Positions 34,966 to 48,200 of a stretch of 64,000 nt of DNA are shown in pieces. Within the stretch, counting starts at the first letter, position 1; each line of letters starts with the position of its first letter. The notes under the pieces were generated by a model. The model did not search any database. It was not told the origin of the DNA and was given only the letters and a program-made list of their open reading frames with translations. Both the position numbers and the translations under genes were made by a program. Source of the DNA: Miscanthus floridulus (taxonomy: Eukaryota; Streptophyta; Magnoliopsida; Poales; Poaceae); contig NC_089593.1 in the NCBI RefSeq assembly GCF_019320115.1, positions 34,083,977 through 34,147,976 of the forward strand, given 5' to 3'.

Positions 34966-34977
34966 GCTCTGATGCCA
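34966..34977 (-). other. Primer-binding site of unit 1 (one mismatch)
   Basis: Minus strand TGGCATCAGAGC, two bases inside the LTR. Units 2 and 3 have TGGTATCAGAGC, the classic initiator-Met-tRNA PBS. Unit 1 therefore has a T-to-C change in the fourth position. Confidence 0.88.
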
Positions 34978-34979
34978 GC

Positions 34980-37900
34980 TGTCACAGAACCGACCAATTT
35001 ATAAGAGCACAAGTACAAAAACAATCGCCGGAACTGATCAAATTCTCGAACTTGAGCCCATATAAACCCGGTAGTCAACCGAAATCTCGAAGGATTTCAA
35101 ACCAACTTGCATACAACCAAGATCACAGTAATCCAACATAACATATCGTGCGTTACAACATTTCACAGATGTTCGCATATAGATTACATCATCACAGAGT
35201 CATTGTTATTACAAAACAAGTCTTGTAAACATGCGGAAGCAAATAGTTTAACTCACACCCGAGTTCAAATACACATACTGGTTTCGTTGATCACAGACCG
35301 CAAAAGCATTCAGATAAGAGAAAGGAGATCATGCCCATGATCTAGTCCTCATCACCCGCCGGGTGGAGACAGTACTTGCAGAATCCCTGATATAGGAGGT
35401 CATCTGCAACAAGAGGGAATAAACCCTGAGTACGGGAATGTACTCAGCTAGACTTACCCGTCGAAAACCAAACAAATGACACCAAGGATTATGCATAGCT
35501 TAATGTAGTGGAGCTGGCTGACACTTTCTTTTTGCAGAAAAGCATAAGTAATAATGATCAACTCTTAACCTGAACTAGCAGTAACTTTTTAGCCATTAAC
35601 CTGTCATCTATATTAGCACCTGTACTAAGCAATCATTTTATTAGGGTGCAAACATTAATAACCATATCAGGTATTCATTGTGGCAACCTTATCATCATCC
35701 ATTTAACCATATCGTTAAATTAATTGAATCTACGTTGCCGCTGCTCAGTCAAGTTCTCACTATCCGGGAGAGACGGCGATTCGAATCGATTCCTATCCAG
35801 CTGGAGGGGTATTCCTAAACACAAACCCTGCTTCCCCCGTCAGGGTCGCAAACAAGTCACCTTTGGTACGATTCAGGAGTCGCGAGTCCGAACAGATCGA
35901 CATTCTCAGAGAACCACTCTGCCAAGGTTGTTCGGGACTCTAACCCGCCTTGGACTTATGCCAATGGCTCTCCGCACATCCTTACTACCTCCAGAATGTC
36001 GCCACCGCTCGCGTCCTCGGCCTGAGTCGAGCTACTAGGCTTCGCGGTCGGAACGACTTATCCGGCCAGCTAAGTGTTAGGCTGCGTTCAACATGACATG
36101 AGGACGTACAGCGTATCGGTCCTTAAACGACTCAGACGGAGTCACTATGTTCAAACCTACACAAGACCCCGCCCGGTCTTAATTCATTATTCACATGGTT
36201 CTTTTCCACGATAGCAAATATAGCCAACCGTGATCCACCTCATCCTAAAGCTCGCAGGTGACAGGAAATCACCTGACTTCTACCGCACTAAGCATGGCTA
36301 AGCATTTAACCCGTTCCTGAACTTAAATAGGATTCCAGTGCGATATCTGGACAAGGAAGGATATATAATGCAGCAATTGGTTCCAACCAATTCCTATACT
36401 TAATGCATCATCAACAATAAAAGATACTCAATGTATTTGTGAAAAACATAGGAGGCTTAATATGCTCCGGGGCTTGCCTTTCAGGAACGAGGAAGGCTGG
36501 TGGTCAGGGCACTCGGGCAATTCCTCCGCGGCGACTGCTTCGTCGGCTTCCTGCACCTCGGGTTCCTCCTCCTGGTTGGCTCCCTCGAACTCCAGCAACG
36601 TCACTCCCTCCGGCACACCTATTGCATGAATGCGCAAGATAAATATCATGGATGCACATGTACGAATGTCAGGGGATGCTCGGGGAATGCACATGTTCGC
36701 TGTAGTTTGCATATTCCAACTTAAGCCCTATTCAAATCACTTTCACTTACCAAGTTTATACAACCTAATGTATAATTGCTCATCTTCAGTTAATGACCTA
36801 GCACCTGCACCTAAGCATATTCTCAAGTTAGGCTAACCCCTAAACAATCAACGAGAACATTGCAACCACATACATCAAGCAATTGTATTTCAGCAAAATG
36901 AATACTATGTAGCGGCGCAGTAAACTAGCCATAACTGGAGATTTATAAATCCAAAAGACATGCAACAAGACAATCTGGGAAGCTTATAAAATTGTCTACA
37001 AACATTTTCAGACCTCAAAGCATGATTCAAACCTTTACCAGGTCGAATTCATCAATCAACAGAAGTCTATCCTCACAAGGCAGAGAATCAGCAAAAACTG
37101 CAACCTAACTTTAAACAGCTGTAGTTTCTAAACTACTGGGCCAAATGCCCTCAAATTTTGACAGGAGCTAGCTACCTAATTTATCTACAACTCTTGTATT
37201 CAACTCATTCACAGAAAACCAAATTATCATGGGGAACTTTCCAAAGTCCCCAGATCTGTCCAGAGGGACATAATGCAAACAATTAATTACTAACTTATGA
37301 TATAAACACTATAATTGGACAAAACTAACTTTACTGATATATCACACATATCATAAGAACACCAGAAAGTAGGGTGTTCATCACCAAAACATTTCTTCTA
37401 ATACCTTTCTTAATTTATTTAATTAATTAGAGGAAATAGTAAACATATATGAAAACTACACCATTAATTCTACAAAAATTACAGTAGACACTACATGCTC
37501 CTAAGTAGACTACCATAAAAATTTCACACCATTTGAGCAAGTATAAAGCCTACACAAAAATGATAAGGCATAATGGCTTAAAATGGCATAATTAGGAAAC
37601 CCTAAGTGAAAAGTGTCAAGCAACAGATTTCATATTTTTCCTAGCATCCTATAGGGTACCAAGATACTACCTACCAAGTTTCATGGCCATAGGATTCATA
37701 GATAATTTACAAAAATTCACACAAGTATCTACCCATGATAAAAGGAAAATCTATAACTCAAAAACTACACATGCAATGACCCTCAAATTTTAACCAGAGC
37801 TTCTACCATACAAGACTAGCTTACCCACAAAATTTCATAATTTTTGGATCACAGAAACTCAAGATACGATTTAAACAAGTTTGCATGCATTCAAAAACAC

Positions 37901-39708
37901 TCTTCAAGTTCCTATTTAATTCATCCAAAATTTCTACATAATGTGCTCAATACATATTTTTCTTAAATACTAGACCTAACTGTGAGTCTAACAAAATTAG
38001 AACCACCAAATTTGGATCTACAAAACAGGAGATACAAAAATATCAAATCAGCATTCAAAACTGCATTTTTGAACTAGCCCTAAGACAGCACAGCCACTGA
38101 CATGTGGGACCCGGCTGTCAGCCGACCCCACTGGTCAGCGATAGAAAAGCAGGGGACACGGCTCGCTCATCGGGAATCCGGCGGAGCTCGCCGACGGCGG
38201 CGTCTCCGGCGACGATGACGGCACCAACGCGACCGCATCGACCTCCCGAACCTATCAAGCTACATGGATGGACCTATTGCCGGTGATCAAGACGACGGCG
38301 ACAACCATGGTGGCGCGGGGGTTCGGCTCGACGGCGTGACGCCGGAGCCGGCCATGATAGCCCAATCAACCAACACGTCGAGCTCCTACATGCTACTACG
38401 AAGCTAGCGCACAAGTTTACACGGCGAAAGGCCGACGGAAGTGCCCCGGCCACGATGACAGGGCACGGCGGCGACACTCCGGTGAACTGCGCGCGGCGTT
38501 GGGGACCTTACCAAGCGCACCAGGCTAGCCAGAGAGAGCTCGGTGATGCAATGGGAGTGCTAAGGAGCTGTTGTGGTGGCGATAGTGAGTGCGCGGGAGC
38601 TTGCCGAAGCTCACGGCGGCAATGGGGAGTGGTGGTTCCTCCGCTGCTTTCGGCTGCGGAGGAGAAGGAAGGAAGCAAAGAAACGAACTGAGGCACAGGG
38701 GGGGCTCTCGGTGGCGTGCTGCGGCTTGTACTGGCGCTCTCAGGCCACGCGTGGCCTGGCCGCTCAGGCCTGCGGTGACGCGCGGCGCCACGCGGCCGTC
38801 GAGTTTTGAACCGGTCGGGTCACTGTAGGTTGTCTGAACTTTCATTTCAGTTTCGACAATACCGACTGACAGGCGAACTTCAAAACGATGATTATCTCCT
38901 AAACCGTGTTGATTTAGCTCGTGGTATGATTAACAAAGTTGTTCATCTATATGCGAACTACAATCTTTACAATTGAAGCTCGACTGTTTGGGCTTGGTTT
39001 GTGAGATACAGTGCTCCCAAACATCAGCTCAAGAAACTGAAAATTGTTTATTGACTTAGAAAATTTTTAGGGTTTCAAAATAGATCTCAAATCTAACTTG
39101 TGGGGCCCTTTAGAGCATGTTGTGCACATTTTCAAGACTTGACTTCTAAACAAAGTTTGTTCCTTATAAAATTCTCTACATCTTTGCTTTAGGTTGCTCA
39201 GACATGCAAATATCCTAAGCCACACTTTTTAAACAGTCAAACAAAAGGGTTCATGGGTCAAATTTGGTCAAACCATAACTTGGAAACCTAATTAGTCAAA
39301 GTGACCAACATGAACAATGTTCCAAAAGACATTCTATGTGTAACTAAGTTACTTACAAGCATTTCTAGCCACACCATGCATTGGTCACACAAGAGTCAAG
39401 CAAGATATATACTGAAGCAATGAAAAACACAAGAAATGTTGCAATGTTTCATAGTCATGTTTCACATGTTTCATGATCTTGTTGCATAGTATTAACTAAT
39501 CTGGTTTCACTAAGTGAGTGTCACATGTTGCACTTAAGTGTTGCACACTTTACATTTCATAAAAGAGACAATCACACATGAAATATATAACATGTTGCAG
39601 TGTTTCGAAATTATGTTTCATGTGCTATAAGTTCACGAAGGGATGCATGATGCTCATGTTCATGAAATGCAGTGCAAATGTGGAAGCTAAACACCTAGTG
39701 GTGTTACA
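34980..39708 (-). repeat. LTR B (4729 bp), 5' LTR of unit 1 and 3' LTR of unit 2
   Basis: Same termini as LTR A. At about 38585-39060 its U3-like part is strongly diverged from A, C and D, with alignment recovering on both sides. In its middle it groups with C. It carries several positions with both bases of a variable site (for example 37499-37500 and 37605-37606). Confidence 0.93.
36428..36712 (-). other. Acidic open frame inside LTR B, shortened
   Basis: Equivalent of 26146-26463; an extra A at about 36671 changes the N-terminal part, while the acidic core and SSFLKGKPRS are the same. Confidence 0.28.
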
Positions 39709-42700
39709 GCCCTCCCCTCTTATAAAAATCTCATCCCGAGATTTGAAAAGCGTACCATTGTTGATAGAATTCCTTATAACCATCCCTTAAATAGTCTTCC
39801 CTTTCCCACGTTGCATCGCGTTCACTACCCTGATTGCTCCACATGACTTTATAGAACTTGACTACCCGACTCCGAGTCACTCGCTCACGAGTGTCAATCA
39901 CTCGAACCGGCTTTTCTTCAAAGGTCAAATCAGATTTTAACTCGATATCCCCCAATGGAACTCTCTCTTCAGGGACGCGAAGACATTTCTTCAATTGGGA
40001 TACATGAAAGACATTGAAGATAGCACTCATCTCAGGAGGTAATTGAATCTTGTACGCCACTTTACCACTTTGTCCAATGATTTCAAACGGACCAACATAT
40101 CTTGGCGCAAGCTTTCGCTTCACGCCAAAGCGTTGGACACTCTTCATAGGTGAGACTTTCAGATAAACGAAGTCTCCAACTTCAAACTCAATAGGTTTTC
40201 TACGTCGATCAGCATAACTTTTCTGCCTAGCTTGAGCTGCGGCCATGTGGGTTTGGATAGTACAGACTTGTTCTTCAGCTTCTTGAACAAAATCAATTCC
40301 ATAATATCTCCTTTCACCGGCTTCTACCCAGTTCAATGGGGTTCTACACTTCCGGCCATACAAAGCTTCAAACGGTGCCATCTTTATGCTCTCTTGATAA
40401 CTATTATTGTACGAGAATTCAGCTAGGGGTAACCATTTTTCCCATGAGCCCTTAGCCGAGATGACACAAGCTCTCAACATATCTTCTAAGATTTGATTCA
40501 CTCGTTCAGTTTGCCCATTGGTTTGCGGATGATAGGCAGAACTTCTTACAAGCTTAGTCCCTAATAATCCATGTAAGTGCTCCCAAAAGCGGGCAGTGAA
40601 CTGTGGTCCTCTATCTGAGACAATAGTACGAGGGATCCCATGAAGTTGGACTATCTGGTTGAAGTACAACTCCGCATAGTCGGTTGGACGAAAGTCTATG
40701 CGGACCGGAATGAAGTGTGCCGACTTGGTCAGTCGGTCCACAATTACCCAAATAGAGTTAAAATTCCTCTGAGTGGTAGGGAGTCCAACTATAAAATCCA
40801 TACTTATCTCTTCCCATTTCCAACCTGGAATAGAGAGTGGCTGAAGTAATCCAGCTTTCATGTGTACCTGCCTTGACCCGACAACAAGTGTCACACCTAG
40901 CCACATAAGCGGCTATCTCTTTCTTCATTTTGGTCCACCAAAATCGAGGCTTTAAATCATGATACATTTTACTACTACCAGGATGAATAGATAGTTTAGA
41001 GGAATGAGCTTCGGATATGATTTGGTTTCTAAGCTCTCTATCCTTCGGAACTACCAACCTATCCTTGAACCATAACACGCCTTCCTCATCTACTCGAAAG
41101 TGTTTGGTTTCTTGCTCTTTCATCTTGCGCTTGATGTGAAACACACCTGCATCTGTCTTCTGTAGCTCGATAATTCGGCTCTGTAGAGTACAACTGACAG
41201 TGATGTTGTGCAGGACTGCAGGATGAAGGAGCTTTGACAAATGGACATCACTCTCAATCAACGAGTGGCAATGAGACTTTCTGCTTAAGGCATCCGCGAC
41301 GACGTTTGCCTTGCCAGGGTGATAGTGCACTTGAAGGTTATAATCCTTGATCAACTCGAGCCATCTTCTCTGACGCATATTTAACTCTGGTTGAGTGAAG
41401 ATGTACTTGAGACTTTTTATGATCAGTGTAGATGTTGCACACATTGCCAAGTAGATAATGTCTCCAGGCCTTCAAAGCATGAACAACTGCAGCGAGTTCC
41501 AAGTCATGCGTTGGATAATTCACTTCATGCTTCCGAAGTTGGCGAGAGGTATAAGCGATGACTCTACCCTCTTGCATAAGAACACCTCCTAACCCAATAC
41601 CTGATGCATCACAGAACACATCAAAAGGTTTCTCGATATCCGGTTGCGCCAAAACCGGAGCCGATGTTAGAAGAGTTCGCAGGGTATGGAAAGCCGCATC
41701 ACACTCAGGAGTCCAGACAAACTTCATGTCTTTTTGCAGCAATCGAGTCATAGGCTTGGCTATTTTAGAGAAATCCGGGATGAAGCGACGATAATAGCCA
41801 GCCAACCCCTAGAAAACTCCGAACCTCGTGCACCGAGATGGGAGCCTTCCAGTTCAATACTTCTTGCACCTTGGTGGGATCAACCATAATTCCACCATCG
41901 GACAACACGTGTCCAAGAAAAGGTACCTCACGAAGCCAAAATTCACATTTGCTGAACTTTGCATACAGCTGGTGTTCTCGCAATCTAGTAAGAACCACCC
42001 GCAAATGTTCAACATGATCTTCTTCATTCACAGAATAGACCAGGATATCATCTATAAATACCACCACAAATTTGTCCAACTCAGGCATAAACACTGAATT
42101 CATCAGATACATAAAATGTGCGGGGGCATTGGTCAATCCAAAAGACATAACAAGGTATTCATACAGACCATATCTTGTAGAGAATGCAGTTTTTGGGACA
42201 TCCTCAGGCCGAATTTTGATTTGATGATACCCAGATCTCAAATCAATCTTGGAAAAGACTTTTGCCTTAGACAACTGATCAAATAAGATATCTATGCGTG
42301 GCAGAGGGTACTTATTCTTGATTGTAACTGCATTCAAGGGTCTATAATCTACACACATGCGTAGAGATTGATCCTTCTTCTTCACAAAGATGGCTGGGCA
42401 CCCCCACGGAGATGAACTAGGGCGGATAAGGCCTTTCTTTAGCAGTTCATTCAACTGGGTCTTAGTTCAGCTAGTTCATTGGGAGGCATTCTATATGGCC
42501 TTCTAGAGATGGGAGCTGTACCAGGAAGCAACTCTATCTTGAATTCTACTTCTCGATCTGGGGGCAATCCAGGCAAATCATCGGGGAAAACATCCGGAAA
42601 GTCACACACGACAGGGATATCTGCCAGAGACTTTGCTTGCACCGCATTGGTCATGCAAGAAAGATTGATGTCCCTTGGGTAACTGTACTAGAAAACCCTC

Positions 42701-44103
42701 CTGATTACCTAGGATCTCTGAGCATAACTACCCTAGTCGATGTATCGATAAGCACTCCATGACGGCTCATCCAGTTCATTCCCAATATCACATCGATACC
42801 TAGCCCCGGTAAAACTACCAGATCAACCTGATAACTTCGCCCCTCTATCACAAATTGTACATCCCCAACTACCAGCTTGGTTGGATAATACCACTGGCAG
42901 CCCTAATACAATAACCCTCACCCTCAACAGTATATGTTTTCTGCATAAACTTGGATGCAAATGATGGACTAATGAAGGAATGCGAAGCACCTGAATCAAA
43001 TAGTACAACTGCGGGGTGTTGGTCAATCAGAAACTTACCGGCAGTCACTACCTCACCTGAAGGGATCTCAGTAATATTAGTGTGGTTCACTTGTCCTTGA
43101 CGGCCACCCTGGTAATTATTCTTCTTAGGGTAAGGGCATTCCCTTGCCCAGTGGCCTGTCTTGTTGCAGTTCCAGCACGGCATGTTGCTTGGTGGAGCCC
43201 TGGAACTGCCCTGACTGGTAGTGCCCTTGGGAAGAGCAACTGTAAATGCCTTGCGAAACCCAGTCTTGGCGGGATTCTTCTTCTGCGGGGGGCGAAACTT
43301 GGCGGCTGATGCTGGAGGACGGAATGGAGCCTTTGTGCGACGGGAGCCTTAGATTGTGAGGCACCCGCCTCATAGGCCCTCTTACGACTTTTTGAAGCCG
43401 CATACACAGCATTGTTGTTCTCTTGCGATAAAGCATCACTCACAAACTCATTAAAATGAGCGCACTTGCAATTTCCCATGGTCTTCATCAGTTTGGGGCT
43501 AAGTCCCCGCTTGAAGCTTGCAATCTTCTTGGCATCTGTGTCCACAAACTCGGTAGCATACCTTGCAAGGTTGTTGAAAGCTTGCAGGTATTCGTTCAGG
43601 CTCTTGTTTCCCTGAGTCAGCTTCATGAACTCTGTATGTTTGATCGCCATAAGACCAGGAGGAATGTAATTTCCCCTGAAAGCAGACTTGAACTGATCCC
43701 ATGTGATTTGGGCATTAGCAGGCATAGTGGACCGATGATGACTCCACCAAATGCCAGCAGGCCCATGAAGTTGGTGCGATGCGTACTCAGTTTTTAGCAC
43801 CTCAGTCAAGCGGAGCAGACGGAACTTCTGCTCGAGAGTATTCAACCACTCATCAGCTTGTAGAGGCTCCTCAGCCTCCTTGAAGATTGGGGGTTTCGTG
43901 TCAAGGAAATCCTTGAAATCACTGTACTGATTTGGATCCGGTCCTTGGCGTGGACCACGGCCATCACGATTCGCAATCGTACGGAGGGCCTCGGCCATAG
44001 TGCGCTGTCCTTCCGCAAGCATTGCTATTAGTTCCGTGGGTGTGGGTGGTGGTGGCGGAAGATCATCATCATCACTCGCACCGGTGGAACGAGTACGAGG
44101 CAT
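39704..44103 (-). pseudogene. Gag-Pol polyprotein of unit 2: multiple frameshifts
   Basis: Same domain order as unit 1, starting at ATG 44101-44103. The Gag core, knuckle ([14 protein letters not shown]), DSGAS protease box, FIDD RT loop, RNase H, HHCC, D-D-E and chromodomain can all be read, but in changing frames. Frame breaks lie near 43331 (one C fewer), 42894 (one base fewer), 42671 and 42715 (one extra each), 42463 (one fewer), 41810, 41418 and 40867 (one extra each). A TGA at 39731-39733 replaces an Arg codon 9 codons before the normal end. Gag lacks the stop seen in units 1 and 4. Several breaks sit on sites variable between units, so some may be consensus errors rather than mutations. 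Confidence 0.9.
39709..39721 (-). other. Polypurine tract of unit 2
   Basis: Minus strand AAGAGGGGAGGGC, one G-to-A difference from the other units; still all purine up to the last base. Confidence 0.86.
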
Positions 44104-45218
44104 CTGCACAATGCGCAACCAGTAATTATTGATGATGTCAGCACATTGGAGAGGAACAATACAATCGTGCCAAACTGTATTTACTGACGAGAATGAAAAC
44201 TTCATACAATAAACAGAGGCAATAATTCATTCTCCAATCCCCACATCATCAAGTAGATTACTAGCGCCATATGCAGTGCATTCCAACATGACAAGTTTTA
44301 AACTTCACCAACGTTACGCATCCCGAAGGGAGCGAATTAAAGTACATTACCAGTATGACTGCAAAAGCTTAACTCGTGAGACTTGCTAACGAACTACTCG
44401 TCGAAGTGATTACTGTCCACATTGGAGACACCTTGGACTTCTTCTGGGTATTCCTCTCCTTCTAACTTCTTGCCGAGAGATTTCACTTTATACTTGGGAT
44501 AAGCAATTATAAGGGAGGGAGTAATGCAATATGAATGTCATGAGTGAATATGATGCATGCTCGTTCCGTACGTCCTCCCAAACCTAAGAAAATTTAAGCT
44601 TTAGCGGACTATACGGTGGCATACATACGTTCTCTCAATTAGCGGTAACTAGTCGATCTACACGGTGCGTTGTTAGCGTACCTGCAGAAAAACTTCATTG
44701 CAGCCCAACCCAACAAGATATAATGCTAATTACACAAGTAGTACTAAGATACTCTCCATATATACATCCCCCGATATATATACTTCGGTATCCAAGCTAC
44801 CCGACAAATGTACCCACAATTAAGTACTTTCATATATACATGTATGCAACATGTAAATACTCCAGTAACCACAACTAGCTCTCCCCTAGACCGACGGTTG
44901 GACGGTCATGCTCTCACAACTCACTCTTACCTTAGCGTAGAGGCAATTGATCCATACATTACCATTCAAACGAATGGTATCCATGCAATATCACGCCGCA
45001 TGGACGACGAAATAGAGACAATCAATTCCCCCAAGTTAGTAATTATATATAAGCCACCTAGAAGTCCTTAAGTGGGCTATAAGGGATGTGATCACCAGTA
45101 TACCATAAAAATTTTTGATTTTTGAACACTTATATATATAATTATAAGTTTGAAAACCATTTTTACAACAAAAACTTTTGTTTTAAATAGCCGTAAGACA
45201 TGTTTAATGTTGAATCTA
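44104..45218 (-). other. 5' leader of unit 2, non-coding
   Basis: Collinear with 33856-34965. An in-frame upstream ATG at 44205 is present here too. Closer to unit 3 than to unit 1. Confidence 0.6.
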
Positions 45219-45230
45219 GCTCTGATACCA
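45219..45230 (-). other. Primer-binding site of unit 2
   Basis: Minus strand TGGTATCAGAGC, complementary to the 3' end of initiator Met tRNA, two bases inside the LTR. Confidence 0.9.
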
Positions 45231-45232
45231 GC

Positions 45233-48200
45233 TGTCACAGAACCGACCAATTTATAAGAGCACAAGTACAAAAACAATCGCCGGAACGATCAAATTCTCG
45301 AACTTGAGCCCATATAAACCCGGTAGTCAACCGAAATCTCGAAGGATTTCAAACCAACTTGCATACAACCAAGATCACAGTAATCCAACATAACATATCG
45401 TACGTTACAACATTTCACAGATGTTCGCAAATAGATTACATCATCACAGAGTCATTGTTATTACAAAACGAGTCTTGTAAAACATGCGGAAGCAAATAGT
45501 TTAACTCACACACCGAGTTCAAATACACATACTGGTTCGCTGATCACAGACCGCAAAAGCATTCAGATAAGAGAAAGGAGATCATGCCCATGATCTAGTC
45601 CTCATCACCCGCCGGGTGGAGACAATACTTGCAGAATCCCTGATATAGGAGGTCATCTGCAACAAGAGGGAATAAACCCTGAGTACGGGAATGTACTCAG
45701 CTAGACTTACCCGTCGAAAACCAAACAAATGACACCAAGGATTATGCATAGCTTAATGTAGTGGAGCTGGCTGACATTTTCTTTTTGCAGAAAAGCATAA
45801 GTAATATTGATCAACTCTTAACCTGAACTAGCAGTAACTTTTTAGCCATTAACCTGTCATCTATATTAGCACCTGTACTAAGCAATCATTTTATTAGGGT
45901 GCAAACATTAATAACCATATCAGGTATTCATTGTGGCAACCTTATCATCATCCATTTAACCATATCGTTAAATTAATTGAATCTACGTTGCCGCTGCTCA
46001 GTCAAGTTCTCACTATCCGGGAGAGACGGCGATTCGAATCGATTCCTATCCAGCTGGAGGGGTATTCCTAAACACAAACCCTGCTTCCCCCGTCAGGGTC
46101 GCAACAAGTCACCTTTGGTACAATTCAGGAGTCGCGGGTCCGAACAGATCGGCATTCTCAGAGAACCACTCTGCCAAGGTTGTTCGGGACTCTAACCCGC
46201 CTTGGACTTATGCCAATGGCTCTCCGCACATCCTTACTACCTCCAGAGTGCCGCCACTGCTCGCGTTCCCGGCCTGAATCGAGCTACTAGGCTTCGCGGT
46301 CGGAACGACTTATCCGGCCAGCTAAGTGTTAGGCTGCGTTCAACATGACATGAGGACGTACAGCGTATCGGTCCTTAAACGACTCAGACGGAGTCACTAT
46401 GTTCAAACCTACACAAGACCCCGCCCGGTCTTAATTCATTATTCACATGGTTCTTTTCCACGATAGCAAATATAGCCAACCGTGATCCACCTCATCCTAA
46501 AGCTCGCAGGTGACAGGAAATCACCTGACTTCTACCGCACTAAGCATGGCTAAGCATTTAACCCGTCCTGAACTTAAATAGGATTCCAGTGCGATATCTG
46601 GACAAGGAAGGATATATAATGCAGCAATTGGTTCCAACCAATTCCTATACTTAATGCATCATCAACAATAAAAGATACTCAATGTATTTGTGAAAACATA
46701 GGAGGCTTAATATGCTCCGGGGCTTGCCTTTCAGGAACGAGGAAGGCTGGTGGTCAGGGCACTCGGGCAATTCCTCCGCGGCGACTGCTTCGTCGGCTTC
46801 CTGCACCTCGGGTTCCTCCTCCTGGTTGGCTCCCTCGAACTCCAGCAACGTCACTCCCTCCGGCACACCTATTGCATGAATGCGCAAGATAAATATCATG
46901 GATGCACATGTACGAATGTCGGGGATGCTCGGGGAATGCACATGTTCGCTGTAGTTTGCATATTCCAACTTAAGCCCTATTCAAATCACTTTCACTTACC
47001 ACGTTTATACAACCTAAGGTATAATTGCTCATCTTCCGTTAATGACCTAGCACCTGCACCTAAGCATATTCTCAAGTTAGGCTAACCCCTAAACAATCAA
47101 CGAGAACCTTGCAACCACATACATCAAGCATTTGTATTTCAGCAAAATGAATACTATGTAGCGGCGCAGTAAACTAGTCATAACTGAGATTTATAAATCC
47201 AAATGATATGCAACAAGACAATCTGGAAAGCTTATAAAATTGTCTACAATACATTTTCAGACCTCAAAGCATGATTCAAACCTTTACCAGGTCGAATTCA
47301 TCAATCAACAGAAGTCTATCCTCACAAGGCAGAGAATCAGCAAAAACTGCAACCTAACTTTAAACAGCTGTAGTTTCTAAACTACTGGGCCAAATGCCCT
47401 CAAATTTTGACAGGAGCTAGCTACCTAATTTATCTACAACTCTTGTATTCAACTCATTCACAGAAAACCAAAATATCATGGGGAACTTTTCAAAGTCCCC
47501 AGATCTGTCCAGAGGGACATAATGCAAACAATTAATTACTAACTTATGATATAAACACTTAATTGGACAAAACTAACTTTACTGATATATCACACATATC
47601 ACAAGAACACCAGAAAGTAGGGGGTTCATCACCAAAACATTTCCTCTAATACCTTTCTTAATTTATTTAATTAATTAGTGGAAATAGTAAACATATATGA
47701 AACCTACACCATTAATTCTACAAAAATTACAGTAGACCCTACATGCCCTAAGTAGACTACCATAAAAATTTCACACCATTTTAGTAAGTACAACAGCCTA
47801 CACAAAAATGGTAAGGCAGAATGGCTTAAAATGGCATAATTAGGAAACCTTAGTGAAAAGTGTCAAGCAACAGATTTCATATTTTTCCTAGCATCTATAA
47901 GGTACCAAGATACTACCTACCAAGTTTCATGGCCATAGGATTCATAATTAATTTACTAAAATTCACCCAAGTATCTACCAATGATAAAAGGAAAATCTAT
48001 AACTCAAAAACTACACATGCAATGACTCTCAAATTTTAACCAGAGCTTCTACTATACAAGACTAGCTTACCCACAAAATTTCATAATTTTTGGATCACAG
48101 AAACTCAAGATATGATTTAAACAAGTTTGCATGCATTACAAAAACACTTTTCAAGTTCCTATTTAATTCATCCAAAATTTCTACATAAAGTGCTCAAGAC

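Noticed and set aside
45219..45230. tRNA gene suggested by the initiator-Met-like sequence
   Set aside because: Only the 12-nt PBS complement is present; no cloverleaf around it.
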